A stretch of DNA of 64,000 nucleotides from Salvia splendens (Eukaryota > Streptophyta > Magnoliopsida > Lamiales > Lamiaceae). Location: NCBI RefSeq assembly GCF_004379255.2, contig NC_056048.1, positions 5,986,001 through 6,050,000 on the forward strand. Direction: 5' to 3'. Position 1 is the stretch's first letter. Each line of letters starts with the position of its first letter. This document shows, one piece after another, positions 40,733 to 52,805 of this stretch. Below the pieces are notes generated by a model. The model had not been told where the DNA came from, ran no database searches, and saw only the letters and a list, made by a program, of their open reading frames with translations. Position numbers and translations under genes: made by a program.

Positions 40733-42701
40733 AGCCATCCACGATAGGAATAGCTCAGCCATAGCCTAGCCACTGCCACATCATCAGCACTAAAAATCCT
40801 CCTGCCACATCATCAAAACAAGCAAATAGCCCATCAATAGCCCAGTCATAGCCTAGCCACATAATATCCACATCACTATTAACAAATATATACAAAATGA
40901 AATAATTAACATTCACACAATATACGAAATTTAATTTAAAAAGTACAATAATTTAAAAAAAGTACAATAATTAAAAAAAATTACAATAATTTTTAAAAAG
41001 TACAATAATTCACTCCACGTCGCCGTCGTCGTCTCCTCCGTCGCTGTCGCCACCATCGCCTCCGCCTCCGCCTCCGTCGCCGCCGCCACTACTCCCGGCG
41101 GCTTCCCTCCGTGCCGCCTCCAAATCCTCTTGCATGCTCAGGAGCAATGTTTGAAGCAAACTCTTCTCCACGGGGTCCACCGCCGCCCGCCATTCGGCCA
41201 TCGTCTTGACCATCTGAGCGCGCGTTTGTTGACGCGCGAAGAATTTGAGATCCGCTGTGGATTGGCCAAGGGGGGATGCCGACTGGACCTCATGTGAAAC
41301 CCCGGCGACCCCCCTCGCCTCCCGTTGAGCCCGCCTGTGCCCAACCGGGCGAGTACTGCGAGCAAACGAACGAGGGGTCGGGACCTCCTGGGCCGTCTCA
41401 GGGAGGTCGTGGGAACCACCGCTACTGCCGCTGAAATCACCGGAATAGTTCAACCGTTGCTTCTTCGGCCAGCCAGAGTCGACACCTACTCAGAACTTCT
41501 CGGAGTCGTTCAGCACAAGATAGCAGTTCCAGTAGGTGAAGTCCTTGTACACCCCCCTCCGCTATCCTCCTGCAGTCGTCCTCCGTTTGCCCACTGTTCA
41601 TCATGCGGAGGGCGTTGGTGTACAAGCCCGAAAATCGAGAGACCGCAACCCTGATTCGGTCCCACCCCTTCCGGCAATCCTCCCCATTGCGTGGCCTCCC
41701 CTCCGGGCAAAACCTCTGGTAGGCTGCTGCTATCTTGCCCCACAAGTTGACGATCCTCTGGTTGTTCGAAACGAGAGGATCGTCGCAAACACTCACCCAC
41801 GCCTTAGACAGCGCGACGTTCTCTGCGTCCGTCCACCTCCTCCGTACCGAGTTGTCGTCCTCACCCGGCTGCGAGGACTCGCCGACCCTTTTCCCCTTGC
41901 CTTTCTTCTTTGGGGCGCCCCGACCCCTCCTTGCGCCCCCCGTTTGAACTGGAGCATCCGGAACACCGGAAAGATCTAACCCAAGTCATCGAAGGAGAAA
42001 GTGTCAAACTGGGCCGGAGGCGCAGCCTCCGTTGGCGTCGATGTGTGCGACGAACCAGTCGAGAAATCAAAACTGGGCCGATAGACGTCCCCCGGCGTCC
42101 CCTGTGTCGCGGGCGTCCCCTGCGTCGCCAGTACGCCCCCGGGCATCATCTGCATCCCGGGTGCCCACCCCGGCATCTGGACACTGGGTGCCCACCCCGA
42201 CATCGCCGGAAACGCCCCCGCCGGACTCCCCCCCGCTGGTATCCCGGGCATCATCTGCTGCCACGGGTACATGTTGTAGTATGGGGGAATTTGACTCCAT
42301 CCACCTCCCACGGGGATCGGGGGAGTTTGAGATCCGCTACTCCCTAAGTAGGCTCGTCGTTGAGATCCATTTACCGTTGTTGATTTTGTACAGAAATTTA
42401 GATAGAGAGAGTACTCGTTAATACAAGTGGTGCGAATAAAAATGACAGGCAAGTCGCGTATATATAGTGTTTCGGAAACAAAAAAAAATTAAAAATTCAC
42501 GCTAGGCGGTGCGCTAGGCGATCCGGACGCTGCAATAGCGCCTAGCGGATCGCCTAGCGCACCGCCTAGCGCCGCGGAACCGCCGAGCGTTAGGCGGTTT
42601 TTTTTCGCGAAATCCGCTAGGCGGCTGCAATAGATCGCCTAGCACACCGCCTAGAGCCGGCGCTCGGCTAGGCTGTGCGCTAGGCGCTATTGTGGATGCT
42701 C
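40733..42701 (-). mobile_element. PIF/Harbinger-type element D (ORF1 only)
   Basis: The left end AGCCATCCACGAT and the reverse-complemented right end GAGCATCCACAAT are inverted. TAA flanks both sides (40730-40732 and 42702-42704). ORF1 lies on the minus strand. The promoter-side subterminal zone (42490-42700) is a dense cluster of CGCTAGGCGG / CCGCCTAGCG words. The left end carries a different ATAGCC(T/C)AGCC(A) cluster. 1969 bp; no transposase. Confidence 0.75.
41010..42390 (-). pseudogene. Myb/SANT-like Harbinger ORF1 protein, broken
   Basis: The N-terminal part is Pro/Gly/Met-rich (PPYYNMYPWQQMMPGIP ... SFDFSTGSSHTSTP). A frame change near 41980 follows. Then come a basic KKKGKGKRVG stretch and the SANT-like RRRWTDAENVALSKAWVSV, DDPLVSNNQ and LWGKIAAAYQRF, with WDRIRVAVSRFSGLYTNALR after it. 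A G-run near 41556 shifts the frame back to YKDFTYWNCYLVLNDSEKF, a stop, then an acidic C-terminus with (GGD)n. Two frameshifts and a nonsense codon make it inactive. The start codon is not certain. Role as in the other ORF1 proteins: DNA-binding accessory factor of Harbinger transposition. Confidence 0.65.
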
Positions 42702-42940
42702 TAATGAAATAGTCTTATTCTCCACTAACATACTCCACTAATTTTTTCTTTTTACCTCTCTCTTACTTTATCAATTATGCATTATTGTAATGTCATCCCA
42801 AATATTTCTATTTTTATGGAACAATACATGCTTGCGGAATATGGCATCAAAGGTTAACGTACACCCAAAGTGCTCGCTTTCTTTGCTAAGGCATGGTGCT
42901 TGCTATTGAGAGGAAATCGCCGAGCACGCGCAATGCTTAC

Positions 42941-43112
42941 GATATATTTTAGTGAGAAAAATTCGGTCAAAACTTATAGTAAGAGAAAACCACAAGCTTA
43001 ATCTCATGCTTGCAGTGTTTTTGAGGGATATATTTTAGTGAGAAAAATTCGGTCAAAACTTATAGTAAGAGAAAACCACAAGCTTAATCTCATGCTTGCA
43101 GTGTTTTTGAGG
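42941..43112. repeat. perfect 86-bp tandem duplication
   Basis: Two copies, 42941-43026 and 43027-43112, starting GATATATTTTAGTGAGAAAA. They are identical on inspection. Confidence 0.9.
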
Positions 43113-43197
43113 GAAAATCTTGTTATATGTTTGCAAATAGGGGGAAATGGCAAACACTTCGCTTGGCTTGCAAGTTGCAAAATTATGAAATTTTCTA

Positions 43198-43449
43198 CTC
43201 CCTCGTTTCTATAATAGTGGAGGCATTTTTTTCGGGCACGGCACGGAGATTAAGAAAAAAGTGTGCAGTGTATTCAATAAAAAAATAATAAATTATGAGA
43301 GAGTAAAACGTAGACAGAAGAAAGTAAGAAAGAGAGAGAAGTAGTAATGGAGAAAAAATATGTTGACTTTTACAAAAAAGGAAAATGAATCCACTACTAT
43401 GAAACGTACCAAATAGTAAAATGACTCTACTATTATGGAACGGATGTAG
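43198..43449. mobile_element. Stowaway-type MITE
   Basis: The left CTCCCTCGTTTCTATAATAG and the reverse-complemented right CTACATCCGTTCCATAATAG share more than 30 bp inverted. TA flanks both ends (43196-43197 and 43450-43451). Confidence 0.75.
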
Positions 43450-43638
43450 TACTTTGCTATTCGTTGGCTCGCTCTTCAAATACATATAGCTCATTCGTTT
43501 TAAGACACCGTTGATTCCAATGGACTGATTAAAGTGCGAAAATTGAAATTAGAACATGTAGGGCTTAAAATTTGGACTGAAATTGTAGATACAAACACAG
43601 GGAGATATGTTCTGACTTTTTATTTCTAATAAAATCTA

Positions 43639-44206
43639 GGGTAAATTGCCGGTAAAGTCATGAACTTTCAAAATAGTTTGGTTTTTCCCGTGAACTTTAA
43701 ATGTTGCATGAAAAGTCATGATTTTTATCGAATTGTGTAAATTTCTCATCTGACCCGACCCGATAGATTTCCGACACAAATACTTATCCTACGTGGCGTG
43801 TCGGAGGCGTGACTTGGCAAAACACCACTAATTCTGATTATTTCTTTTCCATCTTTGCAATTTCTGACCCTAGACTTTTCACAAAAATACAAGTAGAACA
43901 AATGAAAACATACAAATCGAATTCGGCATAAAAATCGACATAAATATACAAATCGAATTCCACAAATCAAATTCAACATAAAAGTAGCATTAATTCAACA
44001 ATTTGAATTGAACCCTAAATTTGTCATTTGCCAAGTCACACCTCCGGCGCGTCACGTAAGATAAGTTTGTATCGAAAATCCACCGGGTCGGGTCAGATGA
44101 GAAATTTACACGATTTGGTAAAGTTCATGACTTTCCATGCAACATTGAAAGTTCACGTGAAAAACTAAACTATGTTGAAAGTTCATGACTTTATAGACAA
44201 TAAACC
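43639..44206. mobile_element. MULE-like MITE with very long TIRs
   Basis: The left GGGTAAATTGCCGGTAAAGT and the reverse-complemented right GGTTTATTGTCTATAAAGTC continue as inverted repeats for well over 100 bp. Both pass through CATGAACTTTCAAxATAGTT and the GACCCGACCCG/CGGGTCGGGTC pair. A 10-bp direct repeat ATAAAATCTA flanks it (43629-43638 and 44207-44216), consistent with a 9-10 bp MULE duplication. Non-coding. Confidence 0.7.
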
Positions 44207-44216
44207 ATAAAATCTA

Positions 44217-47200
44217 ACGTATTAAATTCAAATTAATCTGTAAAGTAAATGTAAGAGTTGGTTAAGAAGGAGTATTCTTTTAAATGAGAAGTACTACGGA
44301 GTACTATATAGATTATGTGAGGTGGGCCTGGTAGTCAAATCAGATAGTCCATTTTATGATTTGGGCTGAAACCAACTCTAAATGGAAATGTCTCCAATGC
44401 CAAACTTTCGATACCTTGATTTGACAACCATAGATTCGGTAACTATTGGGTCTTCACAACTTCACTTTGTTTCTTCTTTCATTTTTTTTCTGTGAGGAGA
44501 ATTTGGTGAGGGTATATTATATTTGATCAATTATTGGCGAATTATTCGGTATACTAAGCTTGTTTGACACAATCATAAGTCATACAGTATTTTATTTATT
44601 CTATATTATTATAAAATTTATTAAAATTAAATATCACTCATCGTCTCAAAATATTTCTCGAGTTAGTGTGTGGTAAGCTCTCATGTGTAACAAATAGTAA
44701 CATCTATTGTTAAAATACAAGTAATAACAATAATATTTGTAGAGTAGGAAATACAATCATATTATGTACTAGAAAGATTCACAAGTAATCAGACTTAATA
44801 ATAATGATAAAATTAACATGTCACAAATTAAAAATAATATACTTTGATACCAAAACTCTGAACACGCCAAAATAACTAAATTATACTATGGAGTTGTGTG
44901 ATGTGTTTCTTATACTAATAGAGGTGGCATTGGAATCAATTATTATGAATAACAAAAGATACTTCTACTTAAATTGTAATTTATATTTTAAAAGTAATTA
45001 TTATTTTAAATTATTTATATTCAAAATATATAATAGTAATATAGATAAGAGTAATAAGAGTAATTTTTATTGTGTTGGACTCCACGAATACCAGTTCATG
45101 GATAAGAGTAATAAAACAACATCGAAGATATTGAATTTGATATCCTCTCACATAGATTGAATAGTATTAATAATTAAAATCAAAATGACCAATTTATTTG
45201 AACAAATCGATTAAAGTAGTTTTTGAGGGGAAAACAAACGGTTGTTGTAGTTGAAATTGAATTTCATACAGATCTAAAATGATACTACTAGTATCTTATA
45301 TCCATTGAAGTGATAGAAACTAAAATATAGTTAGTCTTCTAGGGTCCCTCCCCATTACACTTTGCAAAATTATTCTACCACAAATTTGTCTGAGTGTCTC
45401 ATGCACATCAATATATATTCACTTTCAATAATCATAACCTTCGAGACCATGAGACAAGTGTGGGTCGACTTTGCTAATGTTTCAAACTTTCAATTTTGAC
45501 ATATATATACACACACGCATTTGGCACGTCAATTTCCAGCTGCATAATTCAGTTTCTTTTTTTTTATGTGCTCGTCATATTGACGTGTGGTTAATTCTGG
45601 TCCTGACAAACTTAAATCTTTTGAGTTGTAAAGTAGTTCCATTTCATTATTAATTAAATAGGTTGTTATTCTAAAACATGCTCAACAAAATTGGGGGAAG
45701 GATAATGTATATATAGTATAGTATAGTGTTATATAAAGTGGAAATTCAACTATTCAATTCCACATAGAATATTAGGAATATAATTAAGCTATTAGTTTTG
45801 AGCAGAAAATGGCCAGATATTGGGTTTTGTAGGATGCCCCTAAATTTTAGTTTATCACCTACCACAAATGTGATTTATGGTGCTTAGAAATTCAACAAAT
45901 GAATGATTGAGGAAGGGCAATCTTGTGTCAGATTTGAGTTCATAAATCACAATCCAAGCAAGCTCTGATTAAAGGGTTATGTCTACCACCTTACAACACT
46001 AATATATGGTGTCCCAAATGATAATGGTACGAGCTAGTGACACAACATATATACTAGTACTACTAGATAAGATAAATAATATCATGTGATGGACATCAAA
46101 ATCAAATCCGAATCAAACCCTAGCATTTCAGATGTGAACCCTAGCATTTCAGATGTGAACTCAGACTACTAGAATAGAAGGTTTCTAAAATCATATGGTC
46201 TTAAAGATTTAGATGTAGTTAGTAATTAAATCACGAGTTAGCAATTGATCACATCCCATAATGAATATATGTTGTATTGAATATGTTATTTATCGTTTGA
46301 TTGTTGTCTGATCTATGGTAAGATGTTGTTTAATTGGATTAGTTTAAGGTCATAGTTATTCTCGTTTGATCTTCTGACTATTTTTGCCAATAATAATCAT
46401 AAAAATGAAAATTGACTCAAATTTAAAGTTTGAAGTTTGGTGTTCAAGTGAAACGACTGAATGCACGCCTCAAAGTTGATTAATAACAAGGATGTGATTT
46501 AAGCACCACCCTAATCAATTAAGTGCATTGCCTCTTCCTCTTTTGGGTTGGAGAAAAATTAAGTTTAATACTTGTTGAATTATTGATCTTTTAACATAAT
46601 TGTCTCTAGCTATGCATAATTACAGTATTTTGTTGAACTATTGAGTATTAACCTTTTAATGGACGTATCACACATTAAACACATGCAGCATAACTATAAT
46701 TGAATACCCAAACTATCACAGTCCTAAAACTCAAAATTTGCCTAATGAAGGATTAGGTTGCTCATTAGGCAATAAAAAAATAGACATTGTTTTGATGCTA
46801 GCTCATATCATATATTCTACGTTATCATTTGACAAACCACAAAATCTTCATGTGACCAGAAATTGAATTTCAGTACATTTTGTAGTTTTGTGATATTTGG
46901 GATATATTATTGTAATTATGGATAGTTCAATATATGTTTTCTTGTCAATACTTGATTATTTGATTCTAATTATGTATAGTTATAACATTTTCATAAAAAA
47001 TCTATAGTTAGATTATTGATACTGTTATAAAAGAAAAGCTCAAGTCCAAAAAGACAAACAAACATAAACACCCACCTAAGAACCTCACAACACAAACAAA
47101 GACAAATTCAAAAAAGTCCAAAAGACCCCTTAACGAGCAAGCCAATGTTAAAACAACAAGGATAATTCTAAAGAAAGACTAAAAGTGTCATTTCATTCGT

Positions 47201-48447
47201 GTCTCTAATAACACTATATATTCTATCGGTGAAGTAACAAGCCTTTGTTACTGATATATTCTATCGGTGAAGTAACAAGCCTTTGTTATGTGAGAAATCG
47301 TAGAGCTCTCAATCGCTCATACTCCCTCTTTGCGATAGGTCGGCTATTATAATATTCCTCAATTATCAATAGAATTACCAATTTTTGTTTTTAGATTATA
47401 GTATAAGCTAAAGAAAATTGGGAGAAATATCAAATACTACTACTATATAGTGTAGCTCTCCATAACGTTTCCAAGTAACAAACATTATTTGATTGGAAGT
47501 AAGCAAGACCAAGGGACATATGTCGCACTCATACAAGAATGGCTTGTCTAAGATATTCCCTCAACCTCTCTCTCGCTCTCTCCTGTGAGATTAGATTCCC
47601 TCCTTTCCTCCTAACAACTTGATATTATATTGTCTGTTGGACCATGTATTATGTAGTGGATTTTCTTCCTCTTCCCTTTCAAACTTCATACTACTGCACA
47701 ATCTTGGTAATGGAGTATTACTTTTAAACAATAGCTTGGTAATCTTAGTCATCTTATCTTTGAATTAGGCGATCTTGACAGGACTAGTTGGATGTTTGTT
47801 TGCATTTGTAATTTGCAGATTTCACTTCCACAGTCAAAATCAGATTTCTGCCTTTATTTTCAGACTTTTTGCTATTTTTTTTATGTATATGTAGGACCAT
47901 TCTAATTGATGTCTGATGAATAAGCAAGCTAAGTGGAGGGCAGAATGGACCATGCCACTTTGTGCTACTATTATTTTTCTTTTTTGTATTGATAGCCTAG
48001 TTTTTCCAAATTAATTGTGTGTGTATTTACTTATACGTAATTAAGATTGAAAAGAAAATCCATATAAAGAGTTGAATACTTGATAATTAAGAAGGTATCG
48101 TAGTTAGAGTTTTCAATTTCAAAGCTTTAATTAAGAGAATTAAATGGAGCCAAATTAGGACACGACATAAACCTAGAAGCCAAATTGAGGTCGAGAAAAT
48201 GATGATTTTGCCTTATTATAAAGTCCAAAAGAAATTTGGCATTTATGAATTAGGGTGACACCACCTTCTCAATCCTCACGCGTGCTTAACTTTGTTTACA
48301 TAAATACACTGTCTAAATCTCTCTCTCATTTTTGTCTTTCCGGAAGAAACGATTTCTTTTGCTTTTATATTATTGTGTAAATAGTAAATACATATGCTCC
48401 ACAGCGAATTTGTTTAAGAATGATTAGTTGACTGCTTAAAGCGTTTA
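44217..48447. other. intergenic, no gene seen
   Basis: 4.2 kb of AT-rich DNA. Small tandem duplications occur at about 46116-46160 (CCTAGCATTTCAGATGTGAA twice) and about 47216-47290 (ATTCTATCGGTGAAGTAACA twice). The frame at 44888-45160 is Asn/Lys/Tyr/Phe-rich without domain similarity. I do not call it a gene. Confidence 0.4.
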
Positions 48448-50067
48448 GAGCATCAGCAGTGGAGCGCCCTAAGGGACGCCCTAAAGCTCGCCCTATGCAC
48501 CACCACGTCAGCATTTTATCCTCCTATCATTCCACCTGCAGTAGGGCGCCTTATAAGCCGCCATAAAGGCCGCCCTATAGGTTTCACTATTATTTTGTTA
48601 ATTAATTTAAATATTTTCAAATATGTCAACGCAAAATAATTAAAAAATACCACGATTAATTAAAAACGGCAAATCCTACATTGATTTAAAAAAAGTTTTA
48701 CACGAGTTAGAAATGAAAAAAAGTTGACTACTCTACAAAAGTCCCAACTTGCGGCGCAGCTCATCGATCATCCCCTGGAGATATTCGGCTTTAGTCGGGT
48801 CCTGACATTGCATGAGGGCGTTGTGCGTGTCAAACAACGTCCCCCGGTTGGCGGTCGCTGCCAACTCCGCGTAGGCAAGTGCCGTCGGGGTCGGGGTCGG
48901 GATCGGGATCGGCGATGGGGGGCAGTCGCGGCTTGCGAGGAGGATATCACCTTCGCCTTCCCCTTGTTCTTCGCAGCCTTGACACCAGTGTGCCGGAACT
49001 CTCCTCCTCCTCGTACATCGTCCGATTGAGGTCCACCGGATATGCGCCGCTTTCGCTGCTTGTGTAAGCACCGGCTTCGGTGGTCCTTGTCCTCTTTGGC
49101 GCAGCCGATGGCAGAATCCCGCTCTGGAACTTCTGTTTGTCCTTCAAGAGCGCCCAGATGTTGAAATGTTTGATGTCGCCGTACATTGACTGGTACGACA
49201 ACAACGCTCTATCGCGCACATCGCTCAAGCTCTCGCCGCTTCCCTGCTCCCTCGAGCACTTCTCGTACTCCACCGAGAACAGGTTGACTTGCTTATTCAC
49301 CTGATCTCAGTGTTTGCGGAGCTGCTCCCTATGGCGCTTGTACGCGCTCGGCTGCTTCGCCTCATTGTAGCGCTTGGCGATGCGCTCCCAGTACGCAACC
49401 TGCTTTTGGTTGTTCGCGAATACCGAGTCCTCCGAAATATCCACCCAACACCTCGTCAAGACGAGAGTTTCATCCGGTTGGTAGTTCGTCCTCCCGGGGG
49501 CGTACTCTTCATTCGTTTGCGGAGGTGGCACCTTGTACGCCCGGTGCCGGTTCCGCTTCTTTCTGGCGGCGGCGTGGCGGGAAAGGGCGGCGGTGCGAGT
49601 TGGAGACGGCTCCATGTCAGACAGACCGTACGAATCCGTACTGAATTTTGGATCGTACTGCGTGTTGGAGTCGAACGACCGATATTCGTCAGGGTCTTTA
49701 CCCGGCCAACGTGCACCACCCCCAAACATCGGACTATTCGGACTTGAGTATTCACCGGAATCCATTTTATAGTGTAATTTGAGTGTGGAAAAGTGAATGG
49801 AAAGATTACAAATGAAGGTGGGGTAGGGGGTATTTATTTAAATAATTTTTTCTAAATTAAAAATAAAAAATAAAAACGCGTTGCATCGTCCGCGCCATTG
49901 TCTGCGTAGCCCACATTGGGCGGACGATGGCGCGGACGATGCCCTATCGTCCGCGGACGATCTATAGGGTGCGGACGATGCATCGGGCATCGTCCGCGGA
50001 ACCACAGTGGGCGGACGATGACGCGCCCGAGGCATCGGGGGGTATCGTCAGCCCGTTGCGGATGCTC
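48448..50067 (-). mobile_element. PIF/Harbinger-type element E (ORF1 only)
   Basis: The left GAGCATCAGCAGTGGAGCG and the reverse-complemented right GAGCATCCGCAACGGGC are inverted. Flanks are TTA (left) and TAT (right), an eroded duplication. The promoter-side subterminal region (49878-50055) is a cluster of GCGGACGATG words. The 3' side has GGGCG(C/T)CCT words. 1620 bp. Its coding region and 3' part resemble element A. Confidence 0.7.
48733..49765 (-). pseudogene. Myb/SANT-like Harbinger ORF1 protein, nearly intact
   Basis: The minus-strand start at 49765 gives MDSGEYSSPNSPMFGGGARW. Then come SYGLSDMEPSPTRT, a basic KKRNRHR stretch, and the trihelix-like block PDETLVLTRCWVDISEDSVF with YWERIAKRYN and LRKH. 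A TGA replaces the expected TGG (Trp) at 49307-49309. The same frame continues through VNLFSVEYEKCSREQGSGES and FNIWALLKDKQKFQ. A frameshift near 48990 precedes a (PT)n/(PI)n stretch and the C-terminus EYLQGMIDELRRKLGLL. It has fewer lesions than element A's copy: about one nonsense and one frameshift. DNA-binding accessory protein by family; no enzyme domain. Confidence 0.7.
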
Positions 50068-50070
50068 TAT

Positions 50071-50775
50071 CACATTTTGATTTTCATAATTTATAAAAAA
50101 AAATGGTATCTCTCTTTCTTGCCTTTTCGTTCGGTTGAAATATTTGCATGCGTATCTTTTCACTTCTAATCATTTTCTTTGTTCAAATGTTGGCTGCACT
50201 ATTTCCAAGAGGAGCGTTTTAGTTATCACATTATTTTAGGACTTTTAATTACAATAATAGTATAAATTTTATGGAATTACAACATTTTTATTTATTAACA
50301 ATAAAAATACTACTATCATAATTTAACTTCTCTAAAACCATATAAAAATTATAAATTCGGTTGATGTGCTATTTTCAACAATTTATGTATACTTTTATGG
50401 AATTTGGATTCTCCGTCAGTCTATTGTGCTCAAAGTCACAACAAGGTATGATGTTCCAAACCACATAATATATAATTCAAAAATAATAAAATTAATTTTT
50501 TTAATTAAATATTATGTGGTGTGGAATAACACTGTTGTGGCTTTGAACATAGCAGGGGATTCAAACCCACTCTTACGAGTTATATCAATTGTGATTATAC
50601 TTTAATACTGATATATTTGTGACCAAATACAACAAATACTAAGATGAATTGGAACGATCCGGGAAGCAAAATGATATCTTTACCTTTTATTTAATCCTAT
50701 ATATGTTGCGAATAAAATATTTGTATGGTCAAATTTCTTTTTTGTTTAAACTCAGTAAAATGTATACACCTCTCC
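50071..50775. other. intergenic, no gene seen
   Basis: AT-rich. Short inverted GTGTGGAATAACACTGTTGTG-like words near 50440-50540 suggest a small foldback, but no clean element was delimited. Confidence 0.35.
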
Positions 50776-50778
50776 TTT

Positions 50779-51657
50779 GAGCATCTACAACTGTGCTCTT
50801 GCCAGCGGCACGGTTGTGGGCCCGGGCGATACTATTCATGCCTGCTCTCTGGCAAGAGCACAACACCATAACTGTGCTCTTCCGCAAGGACGAGCACAAT
50901 TAATTTAAAATCCAATTAAACAATAACATTTCCATAATATTAAAATTCATTTAAAAACCACAATAAATATTACAAATGACAGATAAAATTAAACATTACA
51001 TAATTAAAATCCTGAAAATTAAAAATTACATAATTAAAATCCTAAAAATTTAAAAAACCACTACTCGTTGCCGAATTTCGCCCACATGTGGTTGATTAGG
51101 TCTTCTTGTAGTTGATTGTGGATTCGAGTATCGCGCATTGTGTGTCTTGTCTCGATCCTCTGGCCAACCGTCGTATGCTCGCCTCGGCGTGGGGGAAATC
51201 CATTTGATGTTTTGAGTGAAGGTTGAATGTGTTGATAGTTTGTATAAGAATTATGAATGAGAGATGAATGAGAGATGGATTGATGTGATAAATGAGTGAT
51301 GAATGTGTGTATTTATAGATGATTTTGGGAAAAAAATTTAAAAAATTAAAAAAATTAAGAAAAAATGGGAAAAAAAACGGCCATATTTTTGAGATTTGGA
51401 AAATATTTTTATTTTTATTTTTTAGCATTATTTATAATTAAATACCAATTTTTTAAAAAAATAAAAATAAAAAATGTTTAAACACAACTGCTATGCCGTT
51501 GACGAATGAGAGCGCGTCACGTGTGCGTCCGCTGGCACGGACGTGCTCGATACATCGAGCAGCGCCGTGCCAGCGGCGCGAGCGCAGCGGCGGCGGATGG
51601 CGTCCGTGCCAGCGGCGCGGACGGCGGTGGCGACGGACGCCACCGCTGCGCATGCTC
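50779..51657 (-). mobile_element. deleted PIF/Harbinger element F carrying a transposase tail
   Basis: The left GAGCATCTACAACTGTG and the reverse-complemented right GAGCATGCGCAGCGGTG are inverted. TTT flanks both ends (50776-50778 and 51658-51660). The promoter-side subterminal zone (51510-51650) is rich in GTGCCAGCGGCGCG(G/A). It is 879 bp and contains only the last codons of a DDE transposase. Confidence 0.7.
51061..51210 (-). pseudogene. C-terminal fragment of a Harbinger (HARBI1/plant_tran) transposase
   Basis: Read on the minus strand, the frame ends at TAG 51063-51061. It contains NGFPPRRGEHTTVGQRIETR and then RDTRIHNQLQEDLINHMW, closing with AKFGNE. The RD...H.QLQ.DLI.H.W...G ending is characteristic of plant Harbinger-type DDE transposases. 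The catalytic domain is missing. This links the ORF1-only elements of the window to the PIF/Harbinger superfamily. An overlapping frame with its own ATG (51200 downwards) is a shadow. Confidence 0.6.
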
Positions 51658-51660
51658 TTT

Positions 51661-52796
51661 GTGAAAATATGGCAGCTTCAATGAAATATGAAGCCAATGT
51701 TATGATTGAAAATTAAGTCACGCTCACCTACATATATTCTAATTAAATCTTGATGATAATTAATAGGAGTACTACTAATTAACAAATTTTAACTAAAAAT
51801 TATCAATTATATTTTAATTTAATTAGGTAGATAAGTGGATACACAAAAAAATTTTGTGCTTTAAAATATTGGGTATGAAAAGCTCAGTTTCGTGGACAGC
51901 ATGATATGTATGTAAATGAAGAGTTTCAGTAGTGGTATAACGAGACTTCTGCAACTACCAAATATATTTACATATGTTTTCCAATTTATATGGAGTAGTA
52001 ATTTAACAAACATACCATATATGGAGTAGTAATTTATATGGTCAACCGGGACTCTTAAGGAGTGAGGACCAAAATAGGAAATGCCTCACTTAGGTTGTGA
52101 CGTATCAAAAAAGAAAACGTCACACTTTAGGCTGGGACGAAAGAAATAGTAATTTTTTAGAATATTTTTTTGAAATTCTTCCACGTCGGAACCTACTCAA
52201 GTAATGTGGAACGAAGATAATAATTTTAAAGAATAATATTTATTTTAAAAAAATTCCACAACCCCCATGTCCAGTTACCGCGTGAGCTCCCACCTCCTCT
52301 CGTAATGTTCAGGGTTGGATCGTACCTCTCAATTGGGGTATCCCTCCTTATGACAATTGTATCCCTTCTATTCACAGCTGAAGGACTAACTCTTGTACTT
52401 ATTAAGTGTTTAGAGACTGATTAAATGATTTGCTACATTTATATGGATAAAGATTGAAAATTTAAACTCATGCTTAAGGGATGATGTGTTAAACCACTAT
52501 GCTAACTATGTTGGTTCATTTTTCCTTATTTTCATTATCAATAGTCTAACACGTCCTCTGTCTTATTTTAAGTGGAACATATCTATTTCGATACGAAATT
52601 TTATGTAGTGTTGTTTTATCAGTTAAGTTGATAAGTGGTATTCTCGATAGAAAAGGGCAAAAGTAGGAAATTGTAAAATATGTGATGGATGATGCATATT
52701 AATTGGTAGTGAATGAGAGTTAGAAGAATTAGTAGAGCAATCAACATCCCCCGCGGCCGTGTTATTACTTTCGGTGCTGCCCACCCACATGTGACC
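51661..52796. other. upstream region of RLP44, MITE scraps
   Basis: No gene. AGTGAGGACCAAAATAGGAA and GGCTGGGACGAAAGAAATAG near 52055-52150 are half of a Stowaway-like sequence also seen at 55350. Confidence 0.4.
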
Positions 52797-52805
52797 TATA
52801 TATAC
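52797..52805 (+). promoter_or_regulatory. candidate TATA box of RLP44
   Basis: TATATATAC, followed by CT-rich ACTCTCTCTACCTCTC, lies about 245 bp before the RLP44 start codon. It is a plausible core promoter, untested. Confidence 0.45.

Noticed and set aside
44888..45160. 90-codon plus-strand frame
   Set aside because: Asn/Lys/Tyr/Phe-rich translation typical of AT-rich non-coding DNA, with no promoter or homologue recognised.
51096..51428. 110-codon minus-strand frame in element F
   Set aside because: It is out of frame with the recognisable transposase tail and otherwise Phe/Asn/Lys-rich AT sequence.
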